From: Chthonomonadaceae bacterium
Lineage (GTDB): Bacteria; Armatimonadota; Chthonomonadetes; Chthonomonadales; Chthonomonadaceae
DNA: 41,957 bases
Reading direction: 5' to 3'
NCBI GenBank assembly: GCA_027459665.1
Contig: DAIDHN010000033.1
Span: 1-41,957, forward strand
Notes under the pieces: generated by a model
Database searches by the model: none
Told to the model about the DNA's origin: nothing
The model's input: the letters and a program-made list of their open reading frames with translations, nothing else
Program-made: the position numbers and the translations under genes
Part shown: positions 8,021 to 14,610 of the stretch, in pieces
Position numbering within the stretch: the stretch's first letter is position 1
Layout of the letters: each line of letters starts with the position of its first letter

Positions 8021-8044
8021 TTATTGTACATAAGTGTACAATAA
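8021..8044. promoter_or_regulatory. Perfect palindrome, operator of the XRE-ImmA/PIN operon
   Basis: TTATTGTACA, TAAG, TGTACAATAA: two perfect 10-bp arms around 4 nt, 25 nt upstream of the XRE gene start and downstream of AT-rich TTGTCA/TTGCCA-like -35 sequences on the - strand. Position and symmetry suit a dimeric Cro/C1-type repressor site. Confidence 0.7.
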
Positions 8045-8086
8045 AAATGTTATTTTTGGCAAATTTTGACAATTTTGTATAGATAG

Positions 8087-8317
8087 AAAAGAGTAACAAA
8101 GAAGAATATTGTTGATTTCTGCCGAGCTTGTGAAACAGGGAGAAGACTGAATGCGATTATTCAATTTTTGCTTTCTGTTGATCATTTCGGCTGGGAGATA
8201 CTGTATGCTGTCTTGCTGCCGATTAGCCACTATCTGCTTCTTTTCGCATATGCTTTTTTAGTATGGTTCTATTGTGTTCCACTCATGCACGCATGGTATC
8301 ACGCTGCAAGCGATTAA
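8087..8317 (+). pseudogene. Fragment of a hydrophobic membrane protein
   Basis: An open frame of about 76 codons follows the TAG at 8084 and ends in TAA at 8315. It lacks a convincing start codon but reads like a real membrane protein piece: two hydrophobic stretches (AIIQFLLSVDHFGWEILYAVLL and HYLLLFAYAFLVWFYCVPL) followed by MHAWYHAASD. Given its place just before Rhs tip C it may be a remnant of another tip partner. Chance cannot be excluded. The rest of 8045-8418 shows nothing. Confidence 0.3.
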
Positions 8318-8418
8318 GGAATGTAAAAATGGCTTGTCGAGCTAGCCAAGCTGCTGGCAAAGTTGGAGTATGCATTCCTTAAAGAGGTGCAGGAGAGCAG
8401 GAAACAATTTGTTTTATC

Positions 8419-9042
8419 ATGAATATTGCGGTAGTTGCCAGCTATGTCTTCGATGAGTGGGGTTGGGAGGTGGCTGAACCGCGACCCCATTTCGTACACG
8501 GGGGCATGAACCTCTACGGCTACTGCGGCAGCGGGGCACTGGGAGCCAGCGACGCAAGCGGGATGTGGGGGCTGCCGGCGTGGATTGGGGGTGGAGTATC
8601 GTGTCTGTTTTCAGGTATCACAGACTGGATTGGCGCAAGCGTTGGATTAGGCCCTAGCCTGTGTACGTGGGGTACCCAATGTCTCGCTTCTATTCTGGCT
8701 GCCTTGATTACTGCTGGGCTAGACTTCAATCCTGCTGATATTGCGCTTTCCGGATGTGTATCAGCGGCGATTAATTCTGGGCTCTCGGAAATCTTTGGGT
8801 ACCTATGTGATCTTTTCAACTGTCCCTATTGTCCTCGTGAGAGCTTTCTTTGCAGAATTGCAGGAGGCTTCGCAGGATTTGTAGCAGGACGTCTGGGGGG
8901 ATTACTCGGTTCGAGCGAGGCAGAAAAGATTGGAGGGGAATTGGGAAGTACGGTAGGCAACTGGATCAGTGGATCACTCGGTATAGGTCTAGCTGGACCT
9001 GGAGCCGCAGCAGTAGATAACAACTGTATGTATGGCTCTTAG
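8419..9042 (+). pseudogene. Rhs tip C: deleted and frameshifted core with Cys/Gly-rich C-terminal domain
   Basis: The frame contains two core pieces joined abnormally: VVASYVFDEWG (matching VVASYAFDAWGG of tip B), then directly the sequence for RWLNRDPISYTG in another frame, then GMNLYGYCGSG back in frame. About 60 codons of core are missing, and the G run before the internal ATG has five rather than six G. The C-terminal ~160 residues (8565-9039) are intact: about 9 Cys, Gly-rich hydrophobic segments and a stretch (SGCVSAAINSGLSEIF, YLCDLFNC) clearly homologous to tip A. The ATG at 8419 lies within degenerate sequence, so expression is uncertain. It is best read as a displaced silent tip awaiting recombination. 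Confidence 0.65.
8487..8565 (+). repeat. Rhs core-end repeat, copy 3 (one G shorter)
   Basis: A 79-bp copy of the core-end repeat; the G6 tract seen at 15-20 and 4042-4047 is G5 here, which shifts the core frame relative to the C-terminal domain. Confidence 0.8.
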
Positions 9043-9058
9043 GGCAGGCATTTAAAAT

Positions 9059-10113
9059 ATGAAAAAGATTTCGTCCTGTTCCATGCATTGGCAGGCATTT
9101 TTAAGTTTATTCGTTAGTTTATTAGTGATGGGTTTGGCTGGCATTATCATCTGCGGCGGTTCCTATGGTTTTTATCAAGCTTTAAATAGCCTTGTCTCTA
9201 CACCAGATGGATTAGCATTAGCTGCAGGCATGGTGTGTTGGTTTGTTCCTTTTCTGGCGATTGTCATTCCCTGTCCTGTTTTTCTCCAATGGAGTCATGA
9301 GTATATTCATGTTCGCTACCTGTATCCCCGCTTCGCTACCTGTATCCCCGCAGTGTTTCTCTTAGAGTAAGCCAGATAGTGTGGGCAGGGATGGGCAGGA
9401 ATGGCGAGTATGTTCTGATACTTGGAGGAGGCAAGCTGCTTCGATGGCGGCCAGACAATACAGCATGTTCTGAGTATCTGGAGTTTACGGAGACGGTTTT
9501 GAGAGAAAGTTATGAAGCGAAGTACAGCGCCAGTTCTCTGTCAGATTCTGCCAGAAGGACATATTTCATTCTGGAAGTATTTTTGACGTCTCCAGACACC
9601 GGACTGATTATGCTGCTAACTTATGCGCTATGTTTTGCGCTATGTTATCCCATTATGCTCACTGACACAAATTGGATAGTGCCTGTACTGTTTATGACAT
9701 CGCCTACTATAGTAATGGTTTGCGTTATAGTTCTGACTACTGCACTTCAATGGATTGTTCCTCAACTTGGAAGCGATTGGGAGGATCTTGGCTTGCTTTT
9801 GGTCTGGAGTCAGAGGTACACCACTGCTCATCAGATTGAGAGGATTATACTGGAGTACATGGTGGCTCATCTTGGGCCTGTTTCTTTCAGCAAAAGGGTA
9901 TTGCGTCAGGTCAACAGAATTTTGAGAACTGGCAGGTTCAACCCTATCGTCAATGATTTGCTTCCTTTGCTGCCTGTTGCAGGGGATAATCAAACCCTGC
10001 GTGAGCTGCTCAAGCTTCAGGCAGTCTGCAAACAGAAAGGGGCTGGTTCGTTGCTTTCTGAAGATGACCTGAGCGTTTGCATTGACCGTTTGAAAGCCAG
10101 GCTTGAGCACTGA
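9059..10113 (+). pseudogene. Multi-pass membrane protein, partner of Rhs tip C, split by a 20-bp duplication
   Basis: Two adjacent frames (9059-9370 and 9379-10113) are one broken gene. At 9312-9351 a 20-bp unit is repeated exactly in tandem. Removing one copy joins ...HVRYLYPRSVSLRVSQIVWAGMGRNGEYVLI... in a single frame of about 345 codons. The restored protein has two N-terminal hydrophobic segments (FLSLFVSLLVMGLAGIIICGG; VCWFVPFLAIVIPCPVFL), a soluble stretch, two more (MLLTYALCFALCYPIML; TIVMVCVIVLTTALQWIV) and a helical C-terminus (NDLLPLLPVAGDNQTLRELL). This is the layout of the partners of tips A and B. The piece GRNGEYVLI...LLRWRPDNTA resembles GKNGQEHIVL...LQVWEQDTA of partner A. 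The second part could still be translated from GTG 9379. Confidence 0.75.
9312..9351 (+). repeat. 20-bp exact tandem duplication
   Basis: Two head-to-tail copies of ttcgctacctgtatccccgc (9312-9331 and 9332-9351). Twenty is not a multiple of three, so the duplication shifts the frame of the surrounding membrane protein gene. It is reversible in principle by slippage or recombination. Confidence 0.95.
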
Positions 10114-10150
10114 AGGCGGTTTACCGCGGCGACAGCCTTCGTGGTTGGAA

Positions 10151-10216
10151 GCAAAGTAGCGCGGGCACGGTATACTACCTTTACGACGGCATGTGCGCCG
10201 TAGAGGAGTACACTGC
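10151..10216 (+). pseudogene. Rhs core fragment (GTVYYLYDG segment)
   Basis: Sixty-six bases match 3637-3702 of tip B at all but four positions and encode SAGTVYYLYDGMCAVEEYTA. After that the similarity stops abruptly. This is the start of another Rhs core cassette whose remainder is gone. From here to the promoter at 10499 I find no supported gene. Confidence 0.8.
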
Positions 10217-10498
10217 GGCTGCTGCAAGCGATGAGCATTCTTTACAGTGCCTATCGACGAGGTGAAACAATTCGCTGCCGAAAACAGACCTGGCAGTGGA
10301 AAGGCATGATTGTTGAAGCAGCATTGCAGCTGCGAATAATAGGGGCAAATTTTGTGCAGTCTGCAGAGCCTCTGTGACATAGCGCTGCCTTCGCTGCATA
10401 GCGTGAAAGCAGCAGCGTTTATATTGTATGACTCAGTTCTGCAAGGCATGCTGCGTCTGTATCTCCATTCTTCACCAGCCATCTGTTTATCCAGCCGC

Positions 10499-10527
10499 TT
10501 GACAATGTGTACAAATCATGATAAACT
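10499..10527 (+). promoter_or_regulatory. Promoter of the first lacI-family gene
   Basis: TTGACA (10499-10504), a 17-bp spacer and TAAACT (10522-10527). A perfect -35 and a moderate -10 about 75 nt upstream of the regulator start. Confidence 0.6.
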
Positions 10528-10534
10528 GATTGAG

Positions 10535-10560
10535 ACATTGAACTATCGGTAGTTCAATGT
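10535..10560. promoter_or_regulatory. LacI-type operator
   Basis: ACATTGAACTA, TCGG, TAGTTCAATGT: perfect 11-bp arms with CG at the centre, placed 7 nt after the -10 so that bound repressor would cover the start site. A central CG is usual for LacI-family operators. Confidence 0.75.
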
Positions 10561-10602
10561 ATAGCGTGAGCTGCGCAAACACACTTCTTTATTGAAGGGC
10601 AC

Positions 10603-11616
10603 ATGGAAACTCATAAACATATCGCACAAAAATCGGCGACTCTGAATGATATTGCAGAACGTGCAGGAGTATCTCGCATGGCTGTTTCTGTAGTATTGAA
10701 CGGCTCGCGCTCTGGTACCAGGGTCTCGCAGGCTACCCGCCAGCAGATACTTGATATCGCCAGGGAACTCAACTATCGGCCCAACGCTTTGGCCAGGTCT
10801 CTGGCTCGGCGCTCAACACATATTTTTGGCTTTTACAGTGGTTTCGACTATTTCGACGCGCGCAACCCATTTGTTGCCGAGCTGACTGCCGGCTTGCTGG
10901 AAGAGTGCGCTCGCTGCAAGCGAGACCTGCTGCTTCATACCCTCTTTCGCGGGCAGGATATCAATAGCCTGTACGATGAGATGCTGGGCGGGAAGATTGA
11001 CGGGCTTGTGGTGTGGGCGCCAGACGATGACCCTCTGGTAGCACTTCTGCGCGACAACCAGCTGCCGGTAGTGAGCGTTGTAGAGACAATACCCCCCTTT
11101 CCCTCGGTAGGCGTCGCCGAGTATACAGGCTCTTACGAGATGGGGAAATACCTGTTTGAACGTGGTCATCGCTCTGTTGTGTACCTTACGCTCAATGCTC
11201 CTTCCAAATCACGTATGCGGCGTCTGGCTGGCATTCGGGAGGCGGCAGTGCAGATGGGTATGGAATTCCAGATCAAGGTTGATCCCGCATGGGAGACCTG
11301 GCAGCAGACGCTGGCGCCTGCACATAATTCCGGCCTGCGCCCCACAGCGATTGCCTGCTGGAACGACATGGCGGCCTATCAGGCGCTCTCCTATTGTAGA
11401 CGAGGCGGGATTGCTGTGCCGGAGGGAGTGGCGATCACCGGGTTTGATGGCATAGAGTCTCCGATTGAGCCGGATATGCGCCTGACTACCGTGTATGCAC
11501 CGTGGGCGCAAGTTGCCTCCACCGCGGTGGCCTATCTGGTCGACCTGCTTGAAGGCAGAGAAGTGCCCACCGAAACCATACTGCCAGTAGAGCTTGTGTG
11601 TGGCAGCACAGCCTGA
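10603..11616 (+). CDS. LacI-family transcriptional regulator
   Basis: A 337-residue repressor. The N-terminal helix-turn-helix and hinge are clear (residues ~13-66: TLNDIAERAGVSRMAVSVVLNGS...NYRPNALARSLA). A periplasmic-binding-protein-like sensor domain follows, starting HIFGFYSGF and including GKIDGLVVW, VAEYTGSYEMGKYLFERGHRSVVYL, the ACWNDMAAY motif and AITGFDG. Such proteins release DNA upon binding a sugar. A promoter with a palindromic operator just downstream of its -10 indicates autoregulation. The next gene on the same strand is the GH31 enzyme, so this regulator likely controls the + strand glycosidase block. Confidence 0.9.
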   Translation: METHKHIAQKSATLNDIAERAGVSRMAVSVVLNGSRSGTRVSQATRQQILDIARELNYRPNALARSLARRSTHIFGFYSGFDYFDARNPFVAELTAGLLEECARCKRDLLLHTLFRGQDINSLYDEMLGGKIDGLVVWAPDDDPLVALLRDNQLPVVSVVETIPPFPSVGVAEYTGSYEMGKYLFERGHRSVVYLTLNAPSKSRMRRLAGIREAAVQMGMEFQIKVDPAWETWQQTLAPAHNSGLRPTAIACWNDMAAYQALSYCRRGGIAVPEGVAITGFDGIESPIEPDMRLTTVYAPWAQVASTAVAYLVDLLEGREVPTETILPVELVCGSTA

Positions 11617-11674
11617 GGCAGAGCAGGGGGAATATGAAACCAAAGGTTTTATTGAAAAACAGTGAGGCATTATC

Positions 11675-14602
11675 ATGGCAATGAGCGGTATCTGCTGCAG
11701 CATGAGAATGCAGCGTCTGCATTGCATTAGTCACGATCGGAATAAAAACACAATGAAGAGAAATTCTGCTGCCATGAATCTGCCTGTTTCTGGTCGCATA
11801 AATCTGGTATTTTGCCGGCTTGCCGCAGCCATGATGCTGCTCTGGCCGGTATGTGCGATTCAGCCTGCGAAAGCATCTCCTGCATCGGTTGTTTCATGGC
11901 AAAAACAGGCAGATGGCGTAACGTTTCATCTGCAGACGGGCGTTTTGAAAGTGCAGGTGTGGTCGCCTCGAGTCATCCGAATTTTATACGGCCCTGGCCC
12001 GCTGGTTCCGGTTCACAAAAGCCTGAGTGTGGTTTCTTCGCCGCAGCATGTTGCATGGCATTTGGTAGTTACTACTCGCCATGTATCTATTTTGACAGGC
12101 CAGGTGCAGGTGCAGGTAAATCGGCGCACAAGTGCAGTCCGTTTTCTGAATGCGCAAGGAAAGCCGGTTCTAAGCGAAACGCCAGGGGGCAGAAGTCTTA
12201 CTGCCGAAACCCTTGCTGGGCAGCAGCCGCAGCCTTCATACCGTGCCATGCAGAGCTTTGTACTGCCTGCTGGCGAAGATATTTACGGTTTGGGGCAGCA
12301 CAGGCTGCCCACAAGCCAGGGGAACATGAGCTACCGCGGAATGGCAGTCTCTCTGGAGCAGGCCAACCGCGAGGTTGCCATTCCATTTCTCACTTCCAGC
12401 CGAGGATATGGCCTGTTTTGGGACAATGCATCGCATACCGATGTGTCGGTAGGAACAGGCAGCGCCACAACGGTTCCATCCAGTCAATTGTTCACAGAAG
12501 ATGGAAAACCGGGTGGGTTAACCGCCCGCTACTATAATGGCCACGATTTTGAAACACTGGCAGCAACGCAGGTTGACCCTCAGGTGGATTTTGACTGGAA
12601 GGGGGCACCTGTGAAAGGGGTGAGCCACAATTATTTCAGCGTGCGCTGGACTGGTTCTGTGCTGGCGCGGGGGGGCGGCGACTATACATTTGTTACCACC
12701 AGCGACGATGGCGTACGGCTCTGGGTGGATGGCAGACAAGTTATTGATGACTGGAGCAACCACGCAGCACAAGACGATCAGGCAACCGTTTATTTTGCCC
12801 CGCACAGTATGCATAAAATTCGCATGGAATACTTTCAGGATACGCGCGACGCCATTGCGCACCTGGCCTGGCGGCACAACCTGCCCCAGTACACGACATG
12901 GAATTCTGAAGCGGCAAACTGCATCGATTACTACTTCATCTACGGCCCTGCGCTCGACACTGTGATGGCCGGTTACAGGGGGCTAACCGGGCAGGCGCCG
13001 ATGCCTCCCAAATGGGCGCTTGGTTTCTGGCAGTCAAAAGAGCGGTATCGTTCGCAGCAGGAATGGCTGGATATTGCCAGCAAGTATCGTGCCCGCCGCG
13101 ATCCGATTGATGCCATTGTGCAGGATTTTCTCTACTGGGAGCCTTATCCATGGGGTTCCAACAAGTTCAATACCACCCTCTATCCTGATCCTGCTGCAGC
13201 TATTGCCCAGCTGCACAACCAATATCACCTGCACTTCATGATTTCGGTGTGGGGCAAGTTCTATCCAGGCAGCACAGGCAATATAGATCAGAACTATGAT
13301 GTGATGAATCAACACGGGTATCTCTATCCGCCCCAGCCAGACGGCGCTCGCTACTACGATGCATTCAACCCAGCGGCCAGGGCGCTGTACTGGAGCTTTT
13401 TGCGCGATCAGCTCTTCTCAAAGGGAGTTGACGCATGGTGGCTGGATGCGGATGAGCCGGAGGGAGACATGTGGGCGTTTCGCCAGGTGCAGACTGCAGC
13501 CGGTTTGGGTGCTACTGTGCTGAATGCCTGGCCTCTAATGCACACTACCGGGGTCTACCGTGGGCAGCGTGCCGCAGACCCAAAAAAGCGTGTGTTTATT
13601 CTCAGCCGTTCTGCATTTGCGGGGCAGCAGCGCAACGGCGCCGCCACGTGGTCTGGCGACATCACAGGAGACTGGGATACATTTGGTCGCCAGATTCCGG
13701 CAGGGCTTGACTTCTGCCTGTCGGGCATTCCTTACTGGACTACCGACATTGGCGGTTTTTTTGAAAATTACCCTGGCGGCTCAAAAAATCCGCAGTACAG
13801 AGAACTGTTTACCCGCTGGTTTGAGTGGGGGGCTTTTTGCCCAATTTTTCGCGTTCACGGCATGGATACGCCCAAAGAGCTTTGGCGCTTTGGATCGCGA
13901 TACGAAAAGATACTGGTAAGGTACGACAATCTTCGCTATCGGCTGATGCCGTACATCTATTCGCTTGCCTGGCAGGTGACAGCTCATGCAGGGACGATTA
14001 TGCGTGCGCTGGTGATGAACTTTCCTTCTGATGTAAAGGCAAGAGAAAGCCGCAGTGAGTTTCTGTTTGGCCCCGCTTTTCTGGTCTGCCCGGTTACGCA
14101 TGAGGGAGCAGTATCGAGGTCGGTGTATCTGCCAAAGGGCAGTGCCTGGGTCGATTTTTGGAGCGGACTGGCTTACCAGGGAGGTCAAACCATATCAGCC
14201 TCCGCTCCTATTGAGACCATGCCTTTGTATGTTCGGGCAGGGAGCATTGTGCCAATGGGGCCATTTTTGCAATATGCCTCCCAAAAGCCCGCCGACCCAA
14301 TCGAACTGCGGATATATCAGGGGGCAAGTGGAAAGTTTACGCTGTATGAGGATGAGGGAGACAATTACGACTACGAGAAAGGCGTTTACGCTACCATACC
14401 AATTTTCTGGAACAACAAAACCGGGGTGCTGACTATTGGCAGGCGCAGGGGAACATTTCCGGGGATGCTGCGCAGGCGTACTTTTCGGGTTGTGATGGTG
14501 GGGCAGGACAAGGGGACAGGTTTGGCTGTTACTCAGGCGGCTGACCGCGTTGTGGTGTACAACGGGAAAGCCATTGCAATACGGCTGCGAAAAGCAAAGT
14601 GA
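11675..14602 (+). CDS. GH31 alpha-xylosidase-like enzyme with PA14 insert
   Basis: A secreted glycoside hydrolase of up to 975 residues. Order: signal region, N-terminal beta-sandwich, PA14 domain inserted at ~278-400 (GLTARYYNG, YTFVTTSDDGVRLWVDGRQVIDDW), (beta/alpha)8 barrel ~445-800 and C-terminal beta domains. Catalytic signatures are visible: nucleophile D591 in WWLDADEPE and acid/base D662 in WSGDITGDW. The PA14 insert and the DADEPE-type motif resemble alpha-xylosidases acting on xyloglucan oligosaccharides (Cellvibrio Xyl31A type) more than alpha-glucosidases. The ATG at 11675 has a GAGG 9 nt upstream; the in-frame ATG at 11753 (MKRNSAAMNL...) gives a more normal signal peptide ending near QPAKA. 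The downstream gene begins 8 nt after the stop. Confidence 0.88.
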   Translation: MAMSGICCSMRMQRLHCISHDRNKNTMKRNSAAMNLPVSGRINLVFCRLAAAMMLLWPVCAIQPAKASPASVVSWQKQADGVTFHLQTGVLKVQVWSPRVIRILYGPGPLVPVHKSLSVVSSPQHVAWHLVVTTRHVSILTGQVQVQVNRRTSAVRFLNAQGKPVLSETPGGRSLTAETLAGQQPQPSYRAMQSFVLPAGEDIYGLGQHRLPTSQGNMSYRGMAVSLEQANREVAIPFLTSSRGYGLFWDNASHTDVSVGTGSATTVPSSQLFTEDGKPGGLTARYYNGHDFETLAATQVDPQVDFDWKGAPVKGVSHNYFSVRWTGSVLARGGGDYTFVTTSDDGVRLWVDGRQVIDDWSNHAAQDDQATVYFAPHSMHKIRMEYFQDTRDAIAHLAWRHNLPQYTTWNSEAANCIDYYFIYGPALDTVMAGYRGLTGQAPMPPKWALGFWQSKERYRSQQEWLDIASKYRARRDPIDAIVQDFLYWEPYPWGSNKFNTTLYPDPAAAIAQLHNQYHLHFMISVWGKFYPGSTGNIDQNYDVMNQHGYLYPPQPDGARYYDAFNPAARALYWSFLRDQLFSKGVDAWWLDADEPEGDMWAFRQVQTAAGLGATVLNAWPLMHTTGVYRGQRAADPKKRVFILSRSAFAGQQRNGAATWSGDITGDWDTFGRQIPAGLDFCLSGIPYWTTDIGGFFENYPGGSKNPQYRELFTRWFEWGAFCPIFRVHGMDTPKELWRFGSRYEKILVRYDNLRYRLMPYIYSLAWQVTAHAGTIMRALVMNFPSDVKARESRSEFLFGPAFLVCPVTHEGAVSRSVYLPKGSAWVDFWSGLAYQGGQTISASAPIETMPLYVRAGSIVPMGPFLQYASQKPADPIELRIYQGASGKFTLYEDEGDNYDYEKGVYATIPIFWNNKTGVLTIGRRRGTFPGMLRRRTFRVVMVGQDKGTGLAVTQAADRVVVYNGKAIAIRLRKAK

Positions 14603-14610
14603 GGTTATAA

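Noticed and set aside
9640-10482. 280-codon open frame on the - strand
   Set aside because: Antisense to the partner C gene and the Rhs fragment; Cys/Ser/His-rich noise with no domain.
11637-11649. AAACC-AAA-GGTTT symmetry before the GH31 gene as a LacI operator
   Set aside because: Short, lacks a central CG and does not resemble the two strong operators; likely chance.
11812-12537. 241-codon frame inside the GH31 gene
   Set aside because: Same-strand alternative frame of a clear glycosidase; Cys/Arg/Ser-rich and without a ribosome-binding site.
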